Assembly (NCBI GenBank): GCA_040385245.1
Contig: JAZKHT010000001.1
Coordinates: 682,001-746,000 of the forward strand
Length of the DNA stretch: 64,000 nucleotides
Origin: JAZKHT01 sp040385245
GTDB lineage: Bacteria; Pseudomonadota; Alphaproteobacteria; Rhodobacterales; Rhodobacteraceae
Direction: 5' to 3'
Part shown: positions 42,029 to 50,212 of the stretch, piece after piece
Position numbering within the stretch: the stretch's first letter is position 1
Layout: every line of letters starts with the position of its first letter
Notes under the pieces: model-generated
What the model was told of the DNA's origin: nothing
What the model saw: the letters and a program-made list of their open reading frames with translations, nothing else
Databases searched by the model: none
Program-made: the position numbers and the translations under genes

Positions 42029-42592
42029 GTGGCCGAAACCCTGCCCGATACGCTGACCGAAGAGATGATCCCCGCCTGGATCGACGGCCGCCTGCAACCG
42101 GTCGGCAAGATGGAGGTGCATCGCCGTGGCCTGCGCCACAAGGCGGTGTCGGTGTTCGTGACCGATGGCCCGCGCGTGTTGATCCAGCAGCGGGCGCTGT
42201 CGAAATACCACACGCCCGGACTTTGGGCGAACACCTGCTGCACCCATCCGCGCTGGGACGAAGACCCCGCCGCCTGTGCCGTACGCCGCCTGCGCGAGGA
42301 ATTGGGCATCACCGGGCTGTTTCCCGCCTTTGTTGACCGGGTGGAATACCGCGCCAACGTGGGGGCGGGGCTGACTGAACACGAGTTGGTCGATATCTTT
42401 GTGGCCCCGGCGGGGCCGGGTCTGCGCCTGTCGCCCGACCCGGACGAGGTTGCCGCCACGCGCTGGGTCGATCTTTATGACCTGTCGGCCGAGGTGTTGC
42501 GCAATCCTGACCGGTTCACACCCTGGTTGCGGATCTATCTGTCCGATCACATGGACCGCATCTTTGGCGCACGGGTTGCCGCCACCCGTTAG
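42029..42592 (+). CDS. idi: Isopentenyl-diphosphate delta-isomerase, type 1
   Basis: Nudix-fold enzyme interconverting IPP and DMAPP, feeding carotenoid and phytyl tail synthesis. The 187 residues start at GTG (42029), four bases after bchP. Catalytic cysteine region TCCTHP is at 69-74 and the Nudix helix AVRRLREELG at 84-93; the following Glu cluster is intact. Its stop overlaps the stop of the convergent bchO by four bases, leaving no room for a terminator. Confidence 0.95.
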   Translation: MAETLPDTLTEEMIPAWIDGRLQPVGKMEVHRRGLRHKAVSVFVTDGPRVLIQQRALSKYHTPGLWANTCCTHPRWDEDPAACAVRRLREELGITGLFPAFVDRVEYRANVGAGLTEHELVDIFVAPAGPGLRLSPDPDEVAATRWVDLYDLSAEVLRNPDRFTPWLRIYLSDHMDRIFGARVAATR

Positions 42593-43455
42593 GGGCCAGT
42601 GTATTCTGCCAGAAACGGCAGGATCAGGTCTGCCACTGTCTCTGCCGCCTCTTCCTGCACCAGATGGCCGAAGCCTGCGATTTCCGCATAGCGGGCGGTC
42701 GGCATCCGCGCCGCCATGTCGCGCGACACGCGGGCGGGCACGGCGGTATCCCCGCTCGCCGCGATCAACAGTGTCGGGGTCCGCGATTGCGGCAGGCGGG
42801 CGGTCAGATCATCCAGCTTCCACTGCGCCATCATGCCAAGCGTGCCGTCTACATGCCCCGGATCGCGCACCAAGGTCAGATATTGCGCCTGTCCTGCTGC
42901 ATCCAGCGGCGATCCGTTCGACGCCAGCAGCTTGTTCACCGTCGCAGGCTTGCCCCACAACCGCGCCACGACATGCGGGATGAAGGGCGTCACCGCCAAC
43001 ACTCGCGCCAGCATCGGGAACATCACCCCGGCCACCCCGTCAAAGGTGGACAATGCGGCGTTGATGCCGACAACCGCCCGTAACGGCAAAAATTCTGCCA
43101 TCCGCAGCGCAATGGCGGCCCCTGCGGAATGGCCGATGACGGCGACAGGCTCGATTTCCATCGCGGTGCACAGGGTCACCAGATCCTCGGCCATCGTATC
43201 CAGACCAAAGCGGCTGCGGCTTCCGGGCCTTGTAAAGCCCTGTCCAGGCAGGTCGGGCACGATCAGGCGATAGTGCGGCGACAGCAGCGGGATCAGGTGG
43301 CGAAAGCTGTGACCCGATCCGCCTGCGCCGTGCAGCAGCACGAGGGTTGGCCCGGTGCCCGTATCGATCACCCACCAGTCATGGGGGCGGCTGCGGATGC
43401 GTTTGCCTGCATCTCGGTGGGGCCAGTCGGGGGGCATCTGCGACAGGTCCATCAC
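42589..43455 (-). CDS. bchO: Alpha/beta hydrolase BchO
   Basis: A 288-residue hydrolase-fold protein at the end of the leftward crtA-bchI-bchD-bchO block. Oxyanion-hole region LHGAGGSGHSF is at 41-51, nucleophile elbow GHSAGA at 108-113 with Ser110, then GDTAVPARV with the likely Asp and GFGHLVQEE with the likely His. BchO is thought to assist Mg chelation but its reaction is not established. Its ATG overlaps the bchD stop. Confidence 0.92.
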   Translation of the reverse strand: MMDLSQMPPDWPHRDAGKRIRSRPHDWWVIDTGTGPTLVLLHGAGGSGHSFRHLIPLLSPHYRLIVPDLPGQGFTRPGSRSRFGLDTMAEDLVTLCTAMEIEPVAVIGHSAGAAIALRMAEFLPLRAVVGINAALSTFDGVAGVMFPMLARVLAVTPFIPHVVARLWGKPATVNKLLASNGSPLDAAGQAQYLTLVRDPGHVDGTLGMMAQWKLDDLTARLPQSRTPTLLIAASGDTAVPARVSRDMAARMPTARYAEIAGFGHLVQEEAAETVADLILPFLAEYTGP

Positions 43456-45131
43456 CCCTCCAACGCCTGACCCAGCACGGCGGACAAACGATGCGCATCG
43501 GCGCGCGGCAGGGCGATATAGGGCGCATCCATGCTGGCGGCCAACTGGCGCAGCGCGGGTTGCGGGCGGTTGGCGGTGTCGATCACCAGCGCTGGAAACC
43601 CGGTGGCACGAATGGCGCGGGCAAGGCGCTGCGCGTCGTCTTCGGCCATGGCGCGGTTGGCGCTGCCGTCCAGCGCGATATTGCCGCGCCCGTCGGTCAA
43701 CAGGGCGATGGTGGGGGTCAGCCCCCGCGCGCGCGCCTGTGCCGCCGTTGCCATCGCCAGCCGCAACCCATGCGCCAGCGGTGTGCCCCCCCCACCCGGC
43801 AGGCCCGCAAGGCGGCGCTTGGTTTGCACCAGCGAGCGGGTGGGCGGCAGGATCAGTTCCGCATCGCGCCCGCGAAACGCCAGCAGCGCCACATGATCGC
43901 GCCGCGCATAGGCCTGTGCCAACAGCAGCTCGATCGCGCCTTTCGCCTCGGCCAGTCTGGCGAAAGCTGCCGACCCAGACGCATCGACGGCAAAGATCAG
44001 CACACGGTCGGAGGTTTCGCGAAACCGCTTCAGCCGGATATCCCCGGCCCGCACCAGCAGCACGGCATCGGGCCGGTCCGCCTGTTTGCGGCGCAAGGGT
44101 TGCCAGGGGGCAGCGGCGCGCAGGGTGGCGACAAGGTCGATCCGCGCGCCCGATCCCAACCGACCGGGGCGCGAGGGCAGGGGGCGTCCGCGCCGGTTGC
44201 CGCCACGTTCCGCGCCCGTGCCGCTGGCCCCCTTGGACGCGCGCGCGGCACGCCCTGCGGCCAACGCCTGCAACAGATCGGGCGGCAGGGCGGCGCGGGC
44301 GGCCTCGACCAGCAGATCGTCGGGGATATCCAACCCGTCGGATGTGGGCGGATCGGGGGGTTGGTCCGGTGGCTGATCTTCGGGCGGTGGGGCGGGGTCG
44401 TCCTGCGGCACCTCCGTCTGCGGCAGGGCGCGGTGGCCATAGACCAGATCGACCGCCAGTCGCAGATCCTCATCACCCACCGTGTCGTGCGTCGACCACG
44501 CCGCCGAGGCGCGCGCGGCCGCCAGCGCCAACACCGGCGCGCGCAAGGACGCGATGCCAAGCCGCGCCGCCACGCGGGTCAGGCTGTCGACGGCGCTCGC
44601 TGGCGTCACAACTTCGGCAAGCCGCGCGCGGGCGACGGCGATGGTGCCCTCGTCCAGCGTCAGCGGGGCGCTTTCATCCCATTGCTGATCGGTCAGGTCC
44701 AGAAACAGGGCCAGCCGGTCAACCAATGCGGCGGGCAGTACCTCCTCCGGCTCCGCCCCTTCGTCCAAGCCAATAAGGGTGTGGCGCGGGTCGTCCAGAC
44801 TGCGCGCCAGCCGCGCGGCAAGGCCGGGCGGACAGCGTTCCGCCATCGTCAGCACCAAAGTGGCTGGCGCGTCCAGCAAGCCCGCCGTCAGCACGGGCCG
44901 ACCCGATGCAAGGGTCGCCGTCAGATCAAGCCCGCCGAACAGCGCGTCATCGCCCACACCCGGATGCAGGCGGCGTTGGGGAAAGGGCAGGGTATCCAGC
45001 GCCGATACCACCTGATCGCGCACTGGGCCCGCCCGTGCGCGCAGCCACAGACCCTTCAACCCCGCTGGATCGATTGCCAGCAGCGTCAGGGCGGCGATGG
45101 CGCGCGCCCATGGATCGGGACGGTCGGTCAG
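43452..45131 (-). CDS. bchD: Magnesium chelatase subunit D
   Basis: AAA+-like platform subunit of Mg chelatase. It has a degenerate AAA+ N-domain (about 1-240), an acidic/Pro-rich linker (PQDDPAPPPEDQPPDQPPDPP) and a C-terminal von Willebrand A domain. The MIDAS-type DASGSAA begins near residue 373, with GGGGTPLAHGL and LLTDGRGNIA further on. No ATG, GTG or TTG suits the expected N-terminus. A CTG at 45131 overlaps the bchI stop in CTGA and is preceded by GAGGTG at five bases. That start gives 559 residues, close to known BchD; a longer frame upstream lies over bchI. Confidence 0.93.
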   Translation of the reverse strand: MTDRPDPWARAIAALTLLAIDPAGLKGLWLRARAGPVRDQVVSALDTLPFPQRRLHPGVGDDALFGGLDLTATLASGRPVLTAGLLDAPATLVLTMAERCPPGLAARLARSLDDPRHTLIGLDEGAEPEEVLPAALVDRLALFLDLTDQQWDESAPLTLDEGTIAVARARLAEVVTPASAVDSLTRVAARLGIASLRAPVLALAAARASAAWSTHDTVGDEDLRLAVDLVYGHRALPQTEVPQDDPAPPPEDQPPDQPPDPPTSDGLDIPDDLLVEAARAALPPDLLQALAAGRAARASKGASGTGAERGGNRRGRPLPSRPGRLGSGARIDLVATLRAAAPWQPLRRKQADRPDAVLLVRAGDIRLKRFRETSDRVLIFAVDASGSAAFARLAEAKGAIELLLAQAYARRDHVALLAFRGRDAELILPPTRSLVQTKRRLAGLPGGGGTPLAHGLRLAMATAAQARARGLTPTIALLTDGRGNIALDGSANRAMAEDDAQRLARAIRATGFPALVIDTANRPQPALRQLAASMDAPYIALPRADAHRLSAVLGQALEG

Positions 45132-46132
45132 GGCAACACCTCGGCCACGGCGCGGGTGACGCGGGCGGTCGATCCGGCCTCGTCCAGCGGATCGCGGCGC
45201 AAACGGTGGCTTAGGGCGGTGGGGGCGACGGCGCGCAGTTGGGCGCGGGTGACCGATGCCGCGCCATCGAAGGCGGCCAGCGCGCGGGCGGCGCGCAGCA
45301 GCGTCAACTCTCCGCGCAACCCGTCCGATCCGATGGCGATGCACAGGGCCGCGCAATCGTGCAGCACGGTGTTCGGCGTCTTCAGCCCCGGCAGCGCGGC
45401 GCGGGCGGCGAGGATCTGTTTGCGCAAGGCGGCATCCTTGGGCCGCCATTTGCGCATGAAGGCGTCATGGCCGTTTTCATAGGCATCCCGGCGGCGGATC
45501 ACCTCGACCCGGGTGTCGACGTCACGGGGGGATGTCACCTCCACCGACAGGCCGAACCGGTCCAGCAGTTGGGGCCGCAACTCGCCTTCTTCGGGGTTGC
45601 CGGACCCGACAAGGACAAAGCGGGCGGGATGGCGGATCGACAGCCCCTCACGCTCCACCACGTTTTCGCCGGATTGGGCGACGTCCAGCAACAGATCGAC
45701 GATGTGATCCTCCAGCAAGTTGACCTCATCGATATAGAGATAGCCGCGGTTGGCGCGGGCCAGAAGGCCGGGTTCAAAGGCCTTTTCACCGCGCGTCAGG
45801 GCGCGTTCGATGTCCAGCGCGCCGACGACGCGATCCTCGGTCACGCCCAGGGGCAGGTCGATGACCGGGGTCGGGCGGCTGACGATGCGGGTGCCGGTAA
45901 CGCCCGCCCAGTCCGGGCATTGCGACGGATGGGCCGAATTCACCGGGCAGCCTTCGACCACGTCGATCGGGGGCAACAGCGCGGCAAGTGCGCGGACCGC
46001 TGTGGATTTGCCGGTGCCCCGGTCACCAAAGACCAACACGCCGCCGATGCCGGGATCGATGGCCGTCAGCACCATCGCCTGTTTCATCGCCTCTTGTCCG
46101 ACGATGGCGGTAAAGGGAAATGGCTGTCTCAT
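45128..46132 (-). CDS. bchI: Magnesium chelatase subunit I
   Basis: AAA+ ATPase that drives Mg insertion; 334 residues. Walker A GDRGTGKST is at 36-44, Walker B YLYIDEVNLLEDH near 150-162, and sensor region FVLVGSGNPEEGELRPQLLDRFG follows. It is separated from upstream crtA by a 99-base gap with an inverted repeat, yet the order crtA-bchI-bchD is that of the R. capsulatus operon. Confidence 0.97.
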   Translation of the reverse strand: MRQPFPFTAIVGQEAMKQAMVLTAIDPGIGGVLVFGDRGTGKSTAVRALAALLPPIDVVEGCPVNSAHPSQCPDWAGVTGTRIVSRPTPVIDLPLGVTEDRVVGALDIERALTRGEKAFEPGLLARANRGYLYIDEVNLLEDHIVDLLLDVAQSGENVVEREGLSIRHPARFVLVGSGNPEEGELRPQLLDRFGLSVEVTSPRDVDTRVEVIRRRDAYENGHDAFMRKWRPKDAALRKQILAARAALPGLKTPNTVLHDCAALCIAIGSDGLRGELTLLRAARALAAFDGAASVTRAQLRAVAPTALSHRLRRDPLDEAGSTARVTRAVAEVLP

Positions 46133-46160
46133 GTCAAAGTCCGCTGGCAGGGGTGGATAC

Positions 46161-46217
46161 GAATTTTCTGCGAAAATTCAGCGTGGCCCGAGGGGCGTGA
46201 TTTTTCGCAGAAAAATC
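46161..46217. repeat. Inverted AT-rich repeat between crtA and bchI
   Basis: GAATTTTCTGCGAAAATTC (46161-46179) and GATTTTTCGCAGAAAAATC (46199-46217) are near-exact reverse complements, each also close to a palindrome. A related copy of the second unit lies at 50184-50202. In the crtA-bchI mRNA it would fold into a 19-bp stem with a 19-base loop. Confidence 0.6.
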
Positions 46218-46231
46218 GGGGCGGGACGGGA

Positions 46232-46930
46232 TCATGGGGCGGGAACCAAGGGGTTGGCCCCGTTCCAGCGCCCCTCGGACCCGATCACCCGGAACCGGGC
46301 GTACAGCTCTTCGCGGAACCAGTTGCCGTCCCGCACGGCGCGGATGGCGCGGCCATGCGGGCAATCGCCACGGGCAAAGGCGGCCATGCTGTCCGTATCG
46401 GGCCAGATCGAGAAGGTCACCTGATGCAGCAGCGGCACCTCGCCAATCCCGATCTTGAAGGTGACGTTGGGATCGGCCCCGATGGCCGCCGATATATCCG
46501 GCACCCGGTTCCAAAAGCGCATGGCGCGGCTGGGTTTGACCGTGGCCCGCGTCAGCACGGCCAAGGGGCCGTTGCCGCCCACGAGCCCTTCCCCGAACGG
46601 ATTCACCCCCGCCCAGACCCCACGCGCCGACAGCGCATCCAGATAGACCGTCCAGCTTTCGCGCGCATGGGACCGCCACCGCTGCCAGACCGGGTTTGCC
46701 GTGATGCGCGCGCGCGCCGTCGCCTCGTCCGGCCAGACGGCCAGAATCGCCCAGACGCCCCAGTTCGGTTTCGGCGTGAACCCTTCGCCCGTGCCGGACC
46801 CGCACAGTTTCCAGAACAGGGCATCGGGTTCGCGGCGCAAGGTCAGCCGCGCCAGCGCCATCTGGCCCACGACCCACAGCCGCGCGGGCAGCCCGTCAAA
46901 GCGGAACAGGGTCAGGGTGGTGATGGGAAT
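46232..46930 (-). CDS. crtA: Spheroidene monooxygenase
   Basis: O2-dependent enzyme converting spheroidene to spheroidenone, the last step of the carotenoid pathway under semi-aerobic growth. Conserved blocks: RLWVVGQM, FWKLCGSGTGEGFTPKPNWGVWAILAVWPD, FKIGIGEVPLLHQVTFSIWPD, NWFREELYARFRV. Homology to the known N-terminus (TVTLSIFRF...RLWVLGQM in R. capsulatus) continues upstream of the GTG at 46870, back to ITTLTLFRFDG. No ATG, GTG or TTG stands there, but an ATT at 46930 is preceded by GGAGG at seven bases, giving 232 residues. I therefore place the start at that ATT. A PpsR operator lies 22 bases upstream. Confidence 0.9.
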   Translation of the reverse strand: MPITTLTLFRFDGLPARLWVVGQMALARLTLRREPDALFWKLCGSGTGEGFTPKPNWGVWAILAVWPDEATARARITANPVWQRWRSHARESWTVYLDALSARGVWAGVNPFGEGLVGGNGPLAVLTRATVKPSRAMRFWNRVPDISAAIGADPNVTFKIGIGEVPLLHQVTFSIWPDTDSMAAFARGDCPHGRAIRAVRDGNWFREELYARFRVIGSEGRWNGANPLVPAP

Positions 46931-46952
46931 GGCGCGCCCTCCGACGGTAAAG

Positions 46953-46970
46953 TGTAAACCTGATCTTACA
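46953..46970. promoter_or_regulatory. PpsR/CrtJ operator, crtA side
   Basis: TGTAAACCTGATCTTACA has matching TGTAA/TTACA arms; it lies 22 bases upstream of the proposed crtA start in the divergent crtA-crtI region. Confidence 0.75.
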
Positions 46971-47027
46971 GTTCTTGCGCCGAAGGGGAAGCGTAAAACC
47001 GAATTTCAGCCATTTGAACGCCGATAT

Positions 47028-47045
47028 TGTAAATCTAACTAGACA
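47028..47045. promoter_or_regulatory. PpsR/CrtJ operator, crtI side
   Basis: TGTAAATCTAACTAGACA fits TGT-N12-ACA and ends 15 bases before the crtI ATG. The two operators of this region are separated by 57 bases; R. capsulatus crtA-crtI is also controlled by two separated sites. Confidence 0.7.
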
Positions 47046-47060
47046 GTCTATCATTCCCTC

Positions 47061-48632
47061 ATGACTCATGCACAAGCCAACCGCCCCGACACATCAGATC
47101 ATGCCCAAGATCGTGCCATCGTCATCGGTGCGGGGTTGGGGGGGCTCGCCTCGGCCATGCGGTTGGGGGCCAAGGGGTGGCGTGTCACGGTGATTGACCG
47201 GCTGGACCGCGCAGGCGGGCGCGGATCGTCCATCACCATGGGCGGGCACCGCTTTGATCTGGGTCCGACGATCGTGACCGTGCCGCAGGGGCTGCGCGAT
47301 CTGTGGTCGGCCTGCGGGCGCGACTTTGACCGTGACGTGACGCTGGCACCATTGGACCCGTTCTATGAAATCCGCTGGGCGGATGGATCGACCTTTACCG
47401 CCCGGCAGGACGATGCCGCGATGAAGGCCGAGGTGGCGCGCCTGTCCCCCGCCGATGCCAAAGGCTATGCCCGCTTCCTGCAAGACAGCGAGGCGCGCTA
47501 TTGGTTCGGCTACGAAGACCTTGGCAAGCGCCCGATGCACAAGCTGCTTGATCTGATCAAGGTCCTGCCGAAATTCGCGATGATGCGGGCCGACCGGTCG
47601 GTCTATGCCCATGCCGCGCGCAGGGTAAGCGATCCGCGCCTGCGGTTCGCGCTGTCGTTCCACCCGCTGTTCATCGGCGGTGATCCGTTCAACGTGACGT
47701 CGATGTATATCCTTGTCAGTCATCTGGAAAAGGCCTTCGGCGTGCATTACGCCATGGGGGGCGTGCAGGCGATTGCCGATGCGATGGTGAAGGTCATCGC
47801 CTCGCAAGGCGGCGAGGTGATCCACAACACCGAAGTGGACGAGGTGGTGATCGCCCAAGGCCGCGCCGCCGGGGTGCGGCTGGTGGGTGGTGAGGTGATC
47901 CCCGCAGCGCTGGTCGTGTCGAACGCCGACGCGGGGCACACCTATGACCGTCTGCTGCGCAATGCGCCCAAGAAACGCTGGAACCCGTCGCGCCTGAAAC
48001 GCACACGCTGGTCGATGGGCCTGTATGTCTGGTATTTCGGCACCAAGGGCACCAAGGGGATGTGGCCTGACGTGGGCCACCATTCCATCGTCGTGGGGCC
48101 GCGCTACAAGGATCACATCAAGGACATCTTCATCCGCGGCAAGCTGGCCGATGACATGAGCCTGTACATCCACCGCCCCAGTGTCACCGATCCATCGGTT
48201 GCCCCCGAAGGCGGCGACACCTTTTACGCCCTGTCGCCAGTGCCGCATCTGGGGCACGACAACGGCGTGGACTGGACCACAGAGGAGCCGAAGTACCGCG
48301 AAAAGATGGCGCAGATGATCGATGATCGCCTGATGCCGGGGTTCCGCGACCATATCACCGAAAGTCTGGTCTTCACCCCCGACACCTTTCGCGACCGCTA
48401 TCTGTCGCCCTATGGCGCGGGCTTTTCGATTGAACCACGTATCCTGCAATCGGCGTGGTTCCGTCCGCACAACGTGTCCGAAGAACTGCCGGGCTTGTAT
48501 CTGGCAGGGGCGGGCACCCATCCCGGCGCAGGCCTGCCCGGCGTGATCGGCACGGCCGAGGTGTTGGGCATGCTTGTTCCCGATGCGCCGCGCTTGGCCC
48601 CGGCGGCACCTTTGCGGATGGCCGCCGAATGA
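47061..48632 (+). CDS. crtI: Phytoene desaturase, three-step (neurosporene-forming)
   Basis: FAD enzyme converting phytoene to neurosporene. The 523 residues start with a short polar lead, then IVIGAGLGGLASAMRLGAKGWRVTVID at about 20-46, GGRGSSITMGGHRFDLGPTI, and a C-terminal LYLAGAGTHPGAGLPGVIGTAEV block typical of CrtI. The number of desaturations cannot be read from sequence; neurosporene is inferred from the downstream CrtC/D/F genes. The stop overlaps crtB (ATGA). Confidence 0.96.
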   Translation: MTHAQANRPDTSDHAQDRAIVIGAGLGGLASAMRLGAKGWRVTVIDRLDRAGGRGSSITMGGHRFDLGPTIVTVPQGLRDLWSACGRDFDRDVTLAPLDPFYEIRWADGSTFTARQDDAAMKAEVARLSPADAKGYARFLQDSEARYWFGYEDLGKRPMHKLLDLIKVLPKFAMMRADRSVYAHAARRVSDPRLRFALSFHPLFIGGDPFNVTSMYILVSHLEKAFGVHYAMGGVQAIADAMVKVIASQGGEVIHNTEVDEVVIAQGRAAGVRLVGGEVIPAALVVSNADAGHTYDRLLRNAPKKRWNPSRLKRTRWSMGLYVWYFGTKGTKGMWPDVGHHSIVVGPRYKDHIKDIFIRGKLADDMSLYIHRPSVTDPSVAPEGGDTFYALSPVPHLGHDNGVDWTTEEPKYREKMAQMIDDRLMPGFRDHITESLVFTPDTFRDRYLSPYGAGFSIEPRILQSAWFRPHNVSEELPGLYLAGAGTHPGAGLPGVIGTAEVLGMLVPDAPRLAPAAPLRMAAE

Positions 48633-49633
48633 TCGCGCCCACCGACATGGCGGCCTGCCGTGCGGCGATCCGCACCGGGTCCTTGTCGTTTCATGCGGCG
48701 TCCCGATTGTTGCCCCCGGCGGTGCGCGATCCGTCGCTGGCGCTATATGCGTTCTGCCGGATGTCGGATGACGCGGTTGACGAAGGCAGCGACAAGGCCG
48801 GGGCTGTGCTGCATCTGCGCGACCGGCTGGATCTGGTTTATCTGGGCCGCCCGCGCAACGCCGCTGCCGACCGCGCCTTTGCCGCCGTGGTCGAAGGGTT
48901 CGACATGCCCCGCGCCCTGCCCGATGCGCTGCTGGAAGGCTTTGCCTGGGATGCGGTGGGGCGGCGCTATGACGATCTGTCGGGCGTGCTGGACTATGCC
49001 GCGCGGGTGGCGGCGGCCGTGGGGGCGATGATGTGCGTCCTGATGCGGGTGCGCGATGCCGATGCGCTGGCGCGGGCCTGCGATCTGGGTCTGGCGATGC
49101 AACTGACCAACATCGCCCGCGATGTGGGCGAAGACGCCCGCGCGGGCCGCCTGTACCTGCCGCGCGATTGGCTGGACGACGAAGGTGTGGACGCGGCGGC
49201 CTTTCTGGCCAGCCCCGCCCCGCTGCCCGGTATCCGCCGCGCCACGCGCCGCCTGCTGGATCAGGCGGGCCGTCTTTATGCGCGGGCCGAGGCGGGTGTG
49301 CCCGCGCTGCCGCTGGCCTGTCGCCCCGGCATCTTTGCCGCGCGCCACATCTATGACGGTATCGGCCACCAGGTGCGCCGTGCTGGGTGCGACAGCATCA
49401 CCCGCCGCGCGCACACCGGGCCTGCACGCAAACTCGGCTGGTTGGCGCTGGCGCTGGCGCGGTCGGGCGCATCAGTGGTGACGCCGCGCCCGTCGGTGCT
49501 GCACGCAAGCCCGGTGCCCGAAGTGGCCTTTCTGGTCACCGCCGCCGCCCGGCCAAAGGCGCACCCCGGTCGCAGCGATGCGCTGTTGTCTGTTCTGGCC
49601 CAGCTTGAGGCGCGGGATCGTGGCCTGGCCTGA
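48629..49633 (+). CDS. crtB: Phytoene synthase
   Basis: Condenses two geranylgeranyl diphosphates to phytoene. The 334 residues show the first Asp-rich motif DDAVD at 47-51, and the second in MQLTNIARDVGEDARAGRLYLPRDWL. The start overlaps the crtI stop by four bases, which rules out the longer frame upstream. It is followed 65 bases later by tspO. Confidence 0.96.
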   Translation: MIAPTDMAACRAAIRTGSLSFHAASRLLPPAVRDPSLALYAFCRMSDDAVDEGSDKAGAVLHLRDRLDLVYLGRPRNAAADRAFAAVVEGFDMPRALPDALLEGFAWDAVGRRYDDLSGVLDYAARVAAAVGAMMCVLMRVRDADALARACDLGLAMQLTNIARDVGEDARAGRLYLPRDWLDDEGVDAAAFLASPAPLPGIRRATRRLLDQAGRLYARAEAGVPALPLACRPGIFAARHIYDGIGHQVRRAGCDSITRRAHTGPARKLGWLALALARSGASVVTPRPSVLHASPVPEVAFLVTAAARPKAHPGRSDALLSVLAQLEARDRGLA

Positions 49634-49698
49634 AGTTCGGCCAAGCGTGGAACCAAAGGACGTGCTAAGTCGCTGAAAACCGAAACGGAGCGGCGCTT

Positions 49699-50148
49699 AT
49701 GCAACTGACCTTGTTCTTCACCTATCTGGCCGCCTGCGCCGCCGCTGCCGCCACCGGCGCGCTGTTTCAGCCCGGGGATTGGTATCGCGATCTGCAAAAG
49801 CCACGCTGGACACCGCCGGACTGGCTGTTTCCCGTGGCCTGGACCGTGCTGTACCTGAGCATTTCCATCGCCGCCGCGCGGGTGGCGGCACTGCCCGGAA
49901 CCGGGCAGGCGCTGGCGTTCTGGTCGATGCAAATTGCGCTGAACACGCTGTGGACGCCGGTGTTCTTTGGGCTGCGGCGGATGGGGGCGGGGTTGGTGGT
50001 GCTGGGGCTGTTGTGGCTGGCGGTGGCGGCAACGATGGTCGCCTTTTTCCAGCATGACCTGATCGCGGGGCTGCTGTTCGTGCCCTATCTGATCTGGGTC
50101 AGCGTGGCGGGGGCGTTGAACCGGTCGGTCTGGGTGCTGAACCGCTGA
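49699..50148 (+). CDS. tspO: TspO/MBR family tryptophan-rich sensory protein
   Basis: A 149-residue outer-membrane or membrane protein with five helices and many aromatics. Conserved blocks are WYRDLQKPRWTPPDWLFPVAWTVLYLSI and FWSMQIALNTLWTPVFFGLRR. In R. sphaeroides TspO (CrtK) lies next to crtI-crtB and lowers photosynthesis gene expression in air, probably by affecting tetrapyrrole intermediates. The same location here supports that role. It is convergent with crtC, 64 bases away. Confidence 0.94.
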   Translation: MQLTLFFTYLAACAAAAATGALFQPGDWYRDLQKPRWTPPDWLFPVAWTVLYLSISIAAARVAALPGTGQALAFWSMQIALNTLWTPVFFGLRRMGAGLVVLGLLWLAVAATMVAFFQHDLIAGLLFVPYLIWVSVAGALNRSVWVLNR

Positions 50149-50150
50149 CC

Positions 50151-50202
50151 GAAGTTTCGGCGGAAATTTAATGGTTTACGCCTGATTTTTCGCAGAAAGA
50201 TC
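50151..50202. repeat. AT-rich repeat pair in the tspO-crtC convergent gap
   Basis: GAAGTTTCGGCGGAAATTT (50151-50169) and GATTTTTCGCAGAAAGATC (50184-50202) resemble the pair at 46161-46217. Each is a near-palindrome around CGG or CGC and may work as a terminator-like stem for the convergent genes. Confidence 0.45.
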
Positions 50203-50212
50203 GTGCAGCCGG

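Noticed and set aside
43347..45482. 711-codon open frame on the plus strand opposite bchD
   Set aside because: Antisense shadow; bchD and bchO are clearly coding on the other strand.
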